Of a stretch of DNA of 64,000 bases, positions 11,132 through 22,130 are shown one piece after another. The stretch comes from Zygnema cylindricum. Lineage: Eukaryota > Streptophyta > Zygnematophyceae > Zygnematales > Zygnemataceae. Made by a program: the position numbers and the translations under genes. The notes beneath the pieces are model-generated. The model ran no database searches. It saw only the letters and a program-made list of their open reading frames with translations, and was not told the origin of the DNA. Numbering within the stretch: position 1 is the stretch's first letter; each line of letters starts with the position of its first letter. Location of the stretch: NCBI GenBank assembly GCA_037447655.1, contig JBBHKE010001814.1, forward strand, positions 25,547 through 89,546. The letters are read 5' to 3'.

Positions 11132-11494
11132 TTTCCTAGTAAACATGCGGATGCGTCTATTTCTAGTGTTTACTGGCACAACTTTCCATTGTGTCGTGCC
11201 AAGAGACATCGTTTCTCAATTATGATTGGCGCCACGTAGGTTAGAGTCTAGATTTTGAAAATTTGCAAAACATCTTCAACGAAAAGTCACAACGAAATAT
11301 GTATACCAGCGTATGTAAATAAAGTATAGTACGAGTATACTCTAACGTACTATGTGTACCTTCATCCCGTTTTGTAACCAACCCTACCTTTTTCACAGCA
11401 GCCATGGTTTTTTTTTAATGCATGTCTCTAAAGGAAAGCCTCCACCATCATAGTTGACATTTGTCACCTTTTTTTAGGTGTATCTATATGCAAA

Positions 11495-12666
11495 ATGGAA
11501 CTTATTATGCTCATATTAATTATTATTAATACGAACTATAGAAACCAAAAGGAAGAGGATTGTTTTTTATTAAAGCTCGTGATGCTTTTTATTAAAAAAA
11601 ACATCATACATGCTTTTCAAAACTTCGTAAACTTGGTTGAGAGTTTCGCAAGATCGGTGAACATTCTTAGACGACAAAGATTGCGTGGCCAATATTACAT
11701 TATGCCTCGCAATTTTTTCTTTTCACTGATCCTTGTCGATACGTTTGAAAATGATAGGTATATGGAACTGTTCCGCCTACCAAGACATCTCGTGAAATAT
11801 TTGGTTGATAAAGTAGGACAACGTATGGAAACAGATCGTGCTCCGTGTTTTATTCACATTCCGAACAAGAAGCTTGGTGTAAAACAACAAATAGAAATGG
11901 CCCTCTATCGTCTCGCCTAATGAAACACAACTGGAGAGCTCTTTGGTGTTAGTGGAATGACAATACCAAGAAAGCAACAAGTATTTTGTAGGGTAGTGTG
12001 GGACATCCTCACGCCACGACTGATAAAATGGCCGACCGGAACAAAGTTTAATCAAGTAGTAGATGCATTAAAAGATTATAAATTTGAATTTTCGAACTGT
12101 TGTGGGGTAATCGATGCCACACACATCAATATAGGGTTAGGTGTTGGTATGAGGGCGTCGGATTTGTACGATAGGGAAAGGAGTTACAGTACGTTACAGG
12201 CGATAGTTGCACCCAACACTTATATTCTAGATACATGTGTAGGGTGGGCATGTAGTGTTGATGACTCGAGGGTATTCAGAAATTCTCACATAGGGAATGC
12301 TATATTTTTGGAGGGAGGACTGCATGGGCCATCCGTCAATGTAACTTGGGAATAGATGCTACCGTTTATATAGGGGGATGCTTGATATCGTTTTATTAAG
12401 CATCTTATCATACCGTATCCAGAGACTGACCTAGAAAAACCACAGAAGTCTTTCAACTACTTCCATAGTAGTATGCACATATGTGTAAAGGATGTGTGGA
12501 GCAATTTTTTGGGATACTAAAACGACAATGGACAACCATGAGCAAAAAAAATGTGTTACCAGACATGGAACGTTTAGTGGACACAATGATAACAGTATGT
12601 AGACTACACAATTTGATGTTACTCGAAGGAATACGTTACTTAGATTGGGATTCACCGTGTAAATGA
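11495..12666 (+). pseudogene. PIF/Harbinger DDE transposase, broken
   Basis: This encodes the endonuclease of a PIF/Harbinger DNA transposon (DDE_Tnp_4-like fold). Family blocks appear in order: a helical N-terminal part (FRLPRHLVKYLVDKVGQ, near 11770), GVIDATHI with the first catalytic Asp (about 12108), a DSRVFRNS block with the second Asp (about 12260), an IIPYPETD block (about 12410), and VEQFFGILKRQW with the catalytic Glu (about 12490-12525). Breaks: two adjacent in-frame stops at 11918-11923, a stop at 12353-12355 plus further stops, and a frame change near 12480. It is convergent with the Myb-like gene at 15494-16130, the usual two-gene layout of these elements. Certainly inactive as written. 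Confidence 0.85.
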
Positions 12667-13009
12667 GGAGGAAAGGAACGTCGACAACGCGGAGAGAAAT
12701 GCATACGACGACGAAGAAGGCAAAGCTCTACGGGACTTTTTAGCTGACGATCTTTATGAAAGGATCGAGGTGTTTTAGAATAATCTTTTTATTTTTGTTT
12801 AGTTAGTGAAAGGCAATGATTTTTATTAAAATCGAGTTATTGATGTGGTAAAGTCAGTGAAACATACCAAGCAAGGAACAAAGTTTAGAGTTAAATGAAT
12901 AATTTCAAAAAAGATATTTGCACTGTTTTATTTTTTAATTATGAAAAACTAGAATGAAATTCTCGGTTATCATTGTGTCATGCGGATAATGTCTTCACTC
13001 TTGTAATAA

Positions 13010-13200
13010 GTTGCTTATGTTCGCTTGTTTTCTGTTTTTCAGTTTGGTTGATAGTTAATAGGTCGTATCACCTTATGTTGTTTTGTCAACTGTTTTCTGT
13101 TTTTAGTTTGGATGATCCTTATTTTGATGATAGTTAATCGTGTTGTATCATTTTATGTTGTTTTACGTTTGTTTTCGTTTTCAATTTGGTTGATATTTAC
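13010..13200. repeat. Degenerate ~90-bp tandem repeat
   Basis: Three diverged units each contain CTGTTTTTCAGTTTGGTTGA or a variant followed by GATAGTTAAT(A/C)G and a GTATCA-CTTATGTTGTTTT segment. AT-rich and non-coding. Confidence 0.6.
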
Positions 13201-14454
13201 CTCTTTTTCCTCCATGTTCCATGTGGTAGCTTTAGGGCAATTCGTTGCCAATCCTTCCCCACAGACTTGAAAATTCAGTGCAAGGTTTCTAATTAGATCT
13301 TGATCTTAGAGTTTAGAAGACGGAAATGTTTATTTTCAGGCAAATTCAGATTTTGCGCGACCTTAAAGGTTAGCCACTTTGTTAACATAGGGACTTAGTG
13401 GTTTCTCCGAAATTTTGAATTTGAATCCGTATTTTGTCTATTTGTTATGTTTAAAACAGAGTTTTACCCCGTCGAGGAATACAAGCTTTTTCAATAGGTT
13501 GAAGTTAACGCTGAAAGAGAAAATAGAGCTTTATGTACGTTCACAGTCTCAAGCATGAGGATTTCTCATGTTTAACAATATGTGATAAACTTTATCATAT
13601 TTAGGGAATTGGTTTGATGGGAAAAATGAATTCACTTGTATGTTGAAGAATTGACTGCTGAATTTTGATAAGTAGGATGCACTTCCATTCGTAATTTTAG
13701 ATAAAGTTAAAAATTTGGAAGGTTCTTTCTTCTTATAATTCCAGAAGATTTTATGTACAAGGTTTTGATTTTTTTAATATAATGTACTTCCATACGTAAT
13801 TTTTGGCAAACGTTTGATTGTTTCTTTCTTATCATCAAATTAACTCTATGCCAAATAGGAACGAAGTGGAGGTAGGGGATATCAGCGCGGTGGCCATGCA
13901 GGAGTGCACAGAGGGGCAATAAAGACCCCATGGAGTAAGTTTTATAGATTAACGTTTGATATGTGCTTAATTCTTCATTTTTAAAGTTAAAGCTTTGGTG
14001 TTTGCTTGGTTTTCTCCTTAATAATTTTTTTTTAGAGAATTTATCCGTTTATCCCTCCTTTAAAGTTTGTACTTTGATTTAGTTATCGAAATTGTCGCTT
14101 TGTCTCCTGTAGCGGTTCTGAGGATAGAGGGCTTAACAACTCGACACTTATATTTATAGGTTGTGTTACTACAATGGCTTTCCCTATTCCGCCAATTTAG
14201 TTGGTGTATTGATAGATTATATATATTCGATGTACCTTAGTTTATGGAGCGCATTAATGCTCACTCCGTAATTAATACGGAAATTCTTTCGTAGGGAATA
14301 GGATAAAGTGGTCACATGTAATTAATGTTTTTACTGTTGATGCTCATAACATCAAAGCTCAAAAACAAGTGAACTTAATGATTATGCCAGTTGTGGTGTT
14401 GAAAAGGTGAATAAGAATTAAGAAGATGAGGAGAAAGTGTCGTAATGTACATTG

Positions 14455-14720
14455 ATATGACAATTATAAATAAAATTCAGTATTTTTTAAATTTACAATG
14501 CTCTATAAATAAAATCCGGTACTAAGTTAATAGTACCATATAAATAAATAAAAAAACAGTATGGAATATGTATATAATGACGTATAAATTAAACGAAATA
14601 CAAAATAGTATGCATTTAAAATGTTGTTTATATAAAATATAGTACTTTATATGTTATGAATGGCATAACTAAAATACAGTAGTTAATGAAATAGTCGTAA
14701 AAATGTGATGCATAACCGTA
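14455..14720. repeat. Degenerate AT-rich tandem repeat
   Basis: Recurrent TATAAATAAAAT..CAGTA or TATAAA..AATACAGTA units spaced roughly 45-50 bp apart, strongly diverged. No coding potential. Confidence 0.5.
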
Positions 14721-15493
14721 AATGTAAAACATAGTTTTTGGACGATTAAGAAATAATGTGGTATAAATGTAATACATTGTTGTATAAATAATTCAAAATA
14801 TTTAAATGAAAATTAAATCCAAAAACAAATAACATCAAAAATTTGTAAAAAAATATAAACATCTTCATAATTGTGTAATAACATAAATAATACAAATTGT
14901 TTTGTATATATGCTACCATTTTGCATGTTTTTGCTATTGTTTTCAACCAATTGGTAGCATAAGTAAAATAGATGGCTGTAAACCTTTAGATTGAAACTAT
15001 TATAAAAAACACTGATAACAAATAATCTAATTCTATAATCAAATAGTGAATCTAATCAATTACTAGTAAGATGTTTCGCCTTGTGCGCTCCTCCCTGTTC
15101 ATTCAAACAATAAAAATAAAAATCAACAAGAGAAAGAAGAGAAAGAATAATCAACTGATTTTTTATTTTGTTTTGAAAACATCAATATAAACTGCAAATC
15201 AACGAACACAAAAAAAAATCAACAATTTTTTTTATTTTTTTAAATCAATAGAAACTGAAAATCAGCAAACACTTAACACCTACAGAAATAATACAGCATA
15301 TTTATCTCTTATACCTTACTATTTTCATGGTTGATGAGATGCGTTGTTGTCATCACCACTTTTCCTTTTGGCAATCTGATATACGGCATTTGATCATACA
15401 ACGTCTTTTTTCAGCTTTTTGTTGGAAACGACGCTCGTTCCTCTCCCAATTTGCCGTTAGCATTTCCCCGAATGTGGCCATCGTCTCTTCCAT

Positions 15494-16130
15494 TTATTTT
15501 ACGGATATTTGATGTATTTCATGTGCTGTTTCTCGAAACCTAGTAAGATCAAATGATCGTGCTGCGGTTCCATCATAACCATTTCTCTTACGTTTCCCAC
15601 TTGCGTTGCTGTAAATGTTCTCGGATGTTGGTGAGTTAGTCGGTGTTTCATTAAAAACATTATTTTTTTGAGGACTATTATTTCCCTCAAACGTGGTAGA
15701 CCCTTCTTGGCTAAGGGTAAACGTATCATTGACGTGAGTGGGTGCTATGTTTTCATTTCCGTCTACACTTTCATCTATCGATGAATAGAACAATTCACCA
15801 AAACTACCCGACAATTTTTTTCTGGTCTTATCCAACATACCCATTGACCAGTAATCAATATTGCCACTAGGGATCTTGGATTGCCCATCTTTAATTTTTT
15901 TTATAGTCTTTGAGGATATTCTCCCATTTTTGCCAACTCTGGAGATAACGTTTTAACACACCTTGTTGTTCCAATTGGAGGCTAATTCGTCTCCACTTTT
16001 CTTCCGCAGATCAATGCATGGCCTGTAGGCCGTTTGTTTTTTTATGTTGTTTTTCTTAAACTTTGATGGTAATTAGCTTCAACGCCTCGCTCTTTGTCCA
16101 TCGATTGTAATTACCGAAGGGCTTGCATCG
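15494..16130 (-). pseudogene. Harbinger-associated Myb/SANT-like protein, broken
   Basis: Reading the minus strand from about 16130, three frames together give a Myb/SANT-like domain: WTKSEALKLI, then a helix with EEKWRRIS, then LKRYLQSWQKWENILKDYK, followed by IDYWSMGMLDKTRKKL. The final 116-codon open frame (15494-15844) is Ser/Thr/Asn rich and contains GKRKRN, a basic patch that could be a nuclear signal. Family knowledge: PIF/Harbinger elements carry a Myb-like gene whose product assists transposase import and DNA binding, usually convergent with the transposase as seen here. Frameshifts near 15900-16060 mark it as a pseudogene. Confidence 0.65.
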
Positions 16131-16392
16131 ATATCATTGAGGTCTTCCTCCTCATTTTCTGCTGGTTGGTTACTTGTGATTGGCTCACCCAAAACTTCTT
16201 CATTTTGTGCTTGTTTGTTTCACTTATTTGACTCACCCTTTTTTTTACCCCTTTTTCTCACTCCTTCGCTACCGTTTACAATGGATTTTTTTTCTGGTAA
16301 TACGTGGATGTTTCAAATTTCCACCCTTGTTTTGTGTGGTTTTTTTCCCATGGCAACCTATAAGACTCGTTGGTTTTTTCCCATGACCACCT

Positions 16393-16890
16393 GTTTTTTT
16401 CCTATGACCACCTATAAGACTCATGCAAAAACACAAAGGTGTTAACAACCATGAAAAATATATGACAAAGACTATATCAAGAAGTTCTTAAGAAAAAGAG
16501 ACGAAAATTAAAAGAAGTATAGAAAAAGTACAAAAAGAGATGAATTGAAGGATAGAATTAGAATGAGAAATATAGAAGGATGAAAACATAAAAAAAATAG
16601 AGAGAATAGAAACGAAGAAAAAGAAGAGAGGGTTTTAAGACTCGTGGTTTTATTCCCATGACCACCTATAAGACTCATGCAGAAACACATAGGTGTTAAC
16701 AACCATGAAAAATATATGAGAAAGACTATATCAAAAAGTTCGTAAAAATAAGAGACGAAAACTAAAAGAAGTATAGAAAAAGTACAAAAGGAGATGAATC
16801 GAAGGATATAATTAGAATGAGAAATATAGAAGGATGAAAACATACAAAAAATAGAGAGAATAGAAACGAAGAAAAAGAAGAGAGGGTTTT
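16393..16890. repeat. Two-copy direct repeat, period about 254 bp
   Basis: The block beginning CCCATGACCACCTATAAGAC and running through GGTGTTAACAACCATGAAAA to GAAGAGAGGGTTTTA occurs twice (about 16393-16637 and 16647-16890) with few differences, including a purine-rich GAAAAAGAAG segment. The 5' edge has an extra partial CCCATGACCACCTGT copy. No gene in either copy. Confidence 0.85.
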
Positions 16891-16918
16891 AGTATCTACA
16901 GTTGGTGCCTATAATTAC

Positions 16919-18050
16919 GGTCCAGCTTTACTAATACACATATAATTAATGCCTACTACTACTAAAATAAACGGAACACTATATAAAAAAAAACAAAAAA
17001 CAAAAAAAAAACAACCTAGAAAAAAAACGGACAACATAGGAAAAACCCAAAAAAAACACAATTACAGTTCAGTTTCATTTATACATATATAATTAATGCC
17101 TACTACTACTAAATAAACATGAAATCATTATACAAAAATAAAAAAGATAAGAGAAAAAATAACACCCTAAAAAAACCATTTAACAAAAAACATAACTTAA
17201 GAAATACAAAAATAAACTACACAATAACTGCTCAGTTTTACTAATATACATATGATGAAAGCCCACTAATACTACAAAAAACTGAACACAACATAAAAAA
17301 GGAAAAAAAAAAGAAATAAAACACCTTGAAAATTAAAAAAACGTAGAACAAAAACAAAAATTGCAAAATAGTAATAAAACAACTGAATTACAGTTCAGTT
17401 TTATTAATATACGTATAATTGTTGCCTACTATGACCAAACAAAATGAAACAATCCAAAAGAAAAACAGAAAAGAAAGAGGAAAACAACGCAAAAGAAAAA
17501 CAATGAAATCTTAAATAAAAAACAAAAATTAGAAAATACAAAACAGGACAACATAAAAAGAAAAACAATAAAAAGAAAAAAAAAAAAAAAAAGCACAAAG
17601 ATGGGATGGGCAGTGAGAAGGAGGAGAAGGAGACATATAAAAAAAAAACAATTACCCGAAACAAAAAAATGAAACAAAACCTAAATAAAAAATAAATAGT
17701 AAAAACAAAGAATAGAAGAAGAAGAAGATGGAGCAGAAAGAGCACAAGGAGGAGACGGACAACGAGAAAGAGAAGGAGAAGAAGAGGGAAATATAAAAAA
17801 AAAAAAAAAATACTCGTAATAAATAAAAAAAACCTAAACAAAAAAGAAACAGTAAAAACAACGACAAAAAGAAGAAAGAGAATGAGTAAAAACAGCGACA
17901 AAAAAAAGAAACAGAAGAAAGAGCAGAAGGAGGAGATGGACAATGAGAAGGAGAAGGAAACGGAAACATAAAAACAAAAAATAAATATCCGAAATAAAAA
18001 ATAAAAACAAAGCCTAAAAAAGAAAAAAATAGTAAAAAGAACACTTGTTG
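16919..18050. repeat. A-rich minisatellite, period ~145-165 bp
   Basis: Landmarks such as CAGTTCAGTTTTATTAATAT followed by a CCTACTA motif recur at about 16919, 17062, 17227 and 17391, separated by poly-A-rich filler. From 17540 a second unit type recurs (AAACCTAAATAAAAAATAAA, then an AGAAGGAGGAGA-type run). Long minus-strand frames here (up to 349 codons) are low-complexity artefacts of the T-rich complement. Confidence 0.75.
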
Positions 18051-18059
18051 CATTATTGT

Positions 18060-18580
18060 TTTTGTCGTTGATGCCTCCTCCTTCAAGGTTTATGGGATCA
18101 TCACTTATGCCGCCATTTTCATTTTTTTCGAGGTTGACATGATTTTGTTCATGTGTCGTGCGAACAGAGGGTGTTATGCTTGCATTTTCTTTTACTTCGA
18201 GGTTGACACGATTTCGTTCATATGACTTGCGAACATTTTCATTTATGCCGCCATTTTCATTTTCTTCGAGGTTGACATGATTTTGTTCATGTGTCTTGCG
18301 AACAAAGGGTGTTATGCTTGCATTTTCTTTTACTTCGAGGTTGACACGATTTCGTTCATATGACTTGCGAACATTTTCATTTTTTTCGAGGTTGATATGA
18401 TTTCGTTCATGTGTCTTGCGAACAGAGGGTGTTATGCTTCCATTTTCTTTCACTTCGAGGTTGACATGATTTCGTTAATGTGACTTGAGGGTGTTATGCT
18501 TGCATTTTCTTTTACTTCGAGGTTGACATGATTTCGTTCATGTGACTTGCGAACAGAGGGCGTTCTGCTTGCAGGAAAAC
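18060..18580 (-). repeat. Alternating-unit tandem repeat, open on minus strand
   Basis: Units of about 60 and 120 bp alternate, built from CTTCGAGGTTGACATGATTT / CGTTCATGTG followed by CTTGCGAACAGAGGGTGTT. On the minus strand they read as repeated NHVNLEKNEN and KENASITPSVRKTHE peptides within one uninterrupted frame. No known domain. It could be a repeat protein remnant, but the frame continues into low-complexity poly-F/L sequence, so I treat it as a minisatellite. Confidence 0.6.
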
Positions 18581-18589
18581 GCGATATTG

Positions 18590-19117
18590 AGCGGGGGGTA
18601 AAATTCCTGGATAAAGCGGAAGTGGGTTAAAGCTACCACTTGGGAATTACATCCTAATGTAAATAAACATGTATACAAAGAAAGTGTTTTGAAAAGTTGA
18701 ATCAAACTACACCTTATGCTTCTTTATGTAATTTATTCCATCTTTGTTTCTTTATATAGGTTGACAGCTCTAATGTTGGCAACCCTACCTTATCTTCGGC
18801 TTTGAAAAGTTGAATTCATCAAAATGTTTGCTACAAAATTTGAAGTTTGAACCTGGCAAAAGAATGTTGTATAAAAAAAGACGATTTTTGAATTTGAAAA
18901 TGGAAATTTCAATACAGTGAAAGCGCGGCAAACTGTGGACAGTGGATACAAGGTGGATGGTACTTTTGGTGGGCTGTTTGTTAAAACATCCAGCAAGCGT
19001 GGCCAAAAGCACATGGCGTAAACAACGTGTTCGGCATCGCTTGTTCGTGTTGGAATATTTTTTTTACGTTTCACGTGTATATCGCGCACATCGTCTACAT
19101 CGCGCACATCGTCCAGT
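18590..19117. other. Unannotated spacer before hAT pair
   Basis: About 530 bp without a recognisable gene. The last 50 bp (from about 19080) contain repeats of CGCGCACATCGTC, which also occur in the linker between the two hAT elements and after the second one. Confidence 0.5.
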
Positions 19118-19559
19118 GCGTACACTAGAGGTTGCAAACGGTCAACCAAAACCGTGACCGACCGTTAAGCGACCGTCAGCGCCGGATCCGAAACGGATTC
19201 GGTTGCCAAATTTTGGGGGCCGGGCGGTTACGGGCGATTGATTCACCATAATTTTTTTTTTTGTTACGGTTTGTTAACCAAAAAAAAATGAACGTTTTGT
19301 ACAGTCTATACAATCCAACATTATTGTAATTTCTACTCTTTGATATCGTGGAAGTACGTGACGTCATGATTAGCGTCGTAAAGCTGACACGGTAGTAGCA
19401 CTATTCATTTCACAAATCTTAGGGAACGCGACAAATGGTAATTATTGGTTTATTCATACGTCGCACATTATAGCAAAATGCTAATTATGTATTATATAGC
19501 GTGTTTCCACAAATATATCATATTATAATGTCAATGTCATGCGACATGTGGTCACGTTT

Positions 19560-20520
19560 TTCAAACATAGTAATTTACAAAAGCTTTTGAAAAACACTTT
19601 ATTATAAGAAAACGAACCGCGGTGGAATTCTTTGCTCCGAATTCTTAAGAGTATTTACGATGCATTCAATGAGATAGAACCAATCGCTCAAGCAAAAAAT
19701 TAATTGATACTTTTTGCTTGTATCGATAAGACTCACTTTATCGAACTTATACGATTTATGGAAAGGTTTCAAGAAACGACCTTAAAGTTAGAAAAAATCA
19801 AAGAACCAACTTTACATTTGGTTTTGTTTGAACTATCGTCTCTTTATAACCATTCTAAGATAAAAAATAAATCTTTCAATGATTGTGAATAAGAATGCCC
19901 CGCCAATTCCCCAAACTTGCAAAAAACGAAACAACTTTTTGTTAAATTTGCACTACCGAAGTGGGGCCTTCATCAGTATCATATTGTCGCGCCTCCCTTA
20001 CATCCCTGGAAAAAACAAAAGCTTGAAATAATTGGGGTATCGAAAACCGAAGTTGAAAGCGCAAGGGTCAAACTTCGAGAACTTGCAAACGACCTCGGTG
20101 ATAACGTTGATTTCGGTAGTCCTCAACGTATCACAAAAAGACAAAAAATATTGCAAATTAAAGACGGTTTCCACAATTTTTTTGGTGAGAGCGATGACAA
20201 AAATGAGGTTCTTATCACCACCGACAAAAAAACGTTTGTTAACGACAAAATGAAACGTTATTTTGATTTAAAATTAACCAACGACGAAAGATTGAACTTC
20301 AACATACCTGAATGGTGGAAAAAAAATAAAATGTATGTGCGAAAGATGGAGGATTTCCTATTCTAGCCGGTGTTGCAAGATCTATTCTAGTTATTTCGGC
20401 TTCTAGCTCCATGTTCGAATGCAATTTTTCGGATGCCAGGAACACGATAACAAAGAAGAGGAGCTCACTAGCGGCTTCAACTGTTATTGCTTTTTTGTGA
20501 GTTAGATCCAACCGAGATCT
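19560..20520 (+). pseudogene. hAT transposase C-terminal remnant (element 1)
   Basis: This corresponds to the second half of the transposase in the neighbouring element. Visible blocks are LERFQETTLKLEKIKEPTLH-type helices (about 19750-19810), ECPANSPNL, a KLRELANDLGDNVDFGSPQR segment (about 20070), PEWWKKNK (about 20310) and, in another frame, SASSSMFECNFSDARNTITK (about 20385-20460). The last is the hAT C-terminal dimerisation hallmark. Interrupted by a stop at 19890 and frame changes after 20366. It lacks the N-terminal BED finger and catalytic start, so it could not act alone. Confidence 0.8.
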
Positions 20521-21093
20521 TTTAAATGCATAGCTTTTTTTTTGTTTTTTTTTCTAATCGTTTTAGTATTAGTGATATTGTTTTTTTTCCCTTTGAAATT
20601 TTTGATGTATTTCACAATTTTTCTAGTGTTATTTTGCTTTGTTTTTTAAGCCGAAATGTTTATTTTTATCCGATTACCAAAGCGTCGTATATATACCAAA
20701 TTTAGATTTATAGATTTTGTGTAGTTTTTAAGTTAGAGGTTGAGAATTTGTATAATAGAGTCGAAAAAAGAACGAGGTTGCTATTTATTTATTTATATAT
20801 TTGATACTACAAAATATTTTTTGTTTTTTTTACTTATCATAATTTGTTTTATGCTAATTGATTTTCGATGTGAAAAACTAAGATTATTTTTTAAGCATAA
20901 ATAATAAAAACTTTACCTTTTTTGCATATTCATAACATAGTATCGTAGTCGAAAGAAAAACCGTCCAAAACATGTAGCAAAAAAAATAGATTTGCGAGAG
21001 AAAAAACATTAACATAAGAGTTTAAACATTAATATAAGAGTTACACCCATAATTATAATGATTAAGACTAAGAGTTACACGCAAAGGGAGATG

Positions 21094-21267
21094 TACCACT
21101 ACATTGCTCATTGCTATTAGTGTTAATAAGTCGCTACTATTTATAGTCTTTACAATTTAAAGACGTGGATTACAACCTGCCACGTCTCCTTCTATTTATT
21201 AGTGTTATTAATCATATTTTTTCATTAACAGTAATAGATGCTTAACGCTAATAACAATGAGCGTTGT
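21094..21267. mobile_element. MITE within hAT 1
   Basis: TACATTGCTCATTGCTATTA on the left pairs with TAACAATGAGCGTTGTA on the right (to 21267). A related copy sits at the equivalent position in hAT 2 (from about 25221), so the insertion predates the split of the two hAT copies. Confidence 0.65.
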
Positions 21268-21475
21268 AATTTTGCACATTTTTCGGTTACGCTCGGGTGC
21301 GGTTAGTCGCGAGAAATCGAGTTTCGGCTAACTTTTTTTTTCTTAAACGGTGGTCGGTTAACGTTTAACAATTTTGGAGCGTGACATAACCCAGTCGGGC
21401 GTCGGTTACTCAGATTTTGAAAAAAAAAATACGGTCAATTTCGGTTATGTAAAATTTTGACTTTTGCGACCTTTG

Positions 21476-21517
21476 GCGTACCTCACGCACATCGTCCAAT
21501 TTGTACATCGCACATAT
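21476..21517. repeat. Linker between the two hAT elements
   Basis: This 42-bp linker contains CGCACATCGTCCAATTTGTA. Near-identical versions precede hAT 1 (about 19100-19122, CGCACATCGTCCAGTGCGTA) and follow hAT 2 (26303-26345, CGCACATCGTCCAGTTTGTA). The three linkers bracket the pair. Confidence 0.75.
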
Positions 21518-22130
21518 CAGAGGTCGTAATCGATCAACACAAACCATGACCGACCGTTAACAGACCGCCCGCGCCGGATCCGAAACGGATTCGGTTGCAA
21601 AATTTTGGGGGTCGGGCGGTTACGGTTAGTTGATTCACCAGAAAAAAAAAATCGATTACGGTCGGTCAACCAAAAAACCAAAAAAAATGAAAATTTTGTA
21701 CTGTCCCTATAATCCAACATTTTTGTACTTTGTACTCTTTGGTATCTTTGAATTACGTGACATCATGATTAGCGTCGCAAATCTGACATGGTAGAATACT
21801 GTAGTAACACTATTCTTTTCGCAAATCTTAGGGAATGCTACAATCATAATTATTAGCTTATTCATACGTCGTACATTATTGCAAAGTGCTAATTTTGCAT
21901 TTTATACCGTGTTTTCACAAATATATCAAATTATTATGTCAATGTTATGCGACATGTAGTAATAATTAGTTAATAAATTAGTGAAAATCAAACTATTACG
22001 TTAATTTCCCACGACAAATCCTAATTATTGGCTTACTCACATTTGTCAAACAATAAATCGATAAATTTAATTGCTATTTAAGTTAGAGAAACTCGACCAC
22101 AATTCAAACAAAACTTAGTCATACATTAAA

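Larger units (their letters stand above)
12667..15300. other. AT-rich non-coding DNA between Harbinger genes
   Basis: No gene recognised in 2.6 kb. It contains a degenerate tandem repeat at about 13010-13200 (three TTTTCTGTTTTYAGTTTGG units with GATAGTTAAT, about 90 bp apart) and another at about 14455-14720 built on TATAAATAAAATNCAGTA units. A short frame on the minus strand (13707-13931) has no domain. It probably lies within the Harbinger element, but that is inference. Confidence 0.5.
19126..21475 (+). mobile_element. hAT transposon 1 (internally deleted)
   Basis: The left tip TAGAGGTTGCAAACGGTCAA and right tip TTTTGCGACCTTTG form a short inverted repeat of the hAT AGAGGTYGCAA type. The flanks GCGTACAC (19118-19125) and GCGTACCT (21476-21483) match 6 of 8, consistent with a decayed 8-bp target duplication. 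About 0.4 kb of 5' subterminal DNA then joins directly, near 19558, to sequence equivalent to 23413 in the second element. Compared with that element, about 1.45 kb encoding the BED finger and first catalytic part is missing. It includes a transposase remnant and a MITE insertion. Confidence 0.75.

Noticed and set aside
17404-18453. 349-codon minus-strand ORF
   Set aside because: Its second half is poly-Phe/Leu low complexity from A-rich minisatellite DNA; kept only as a repeat annotation.
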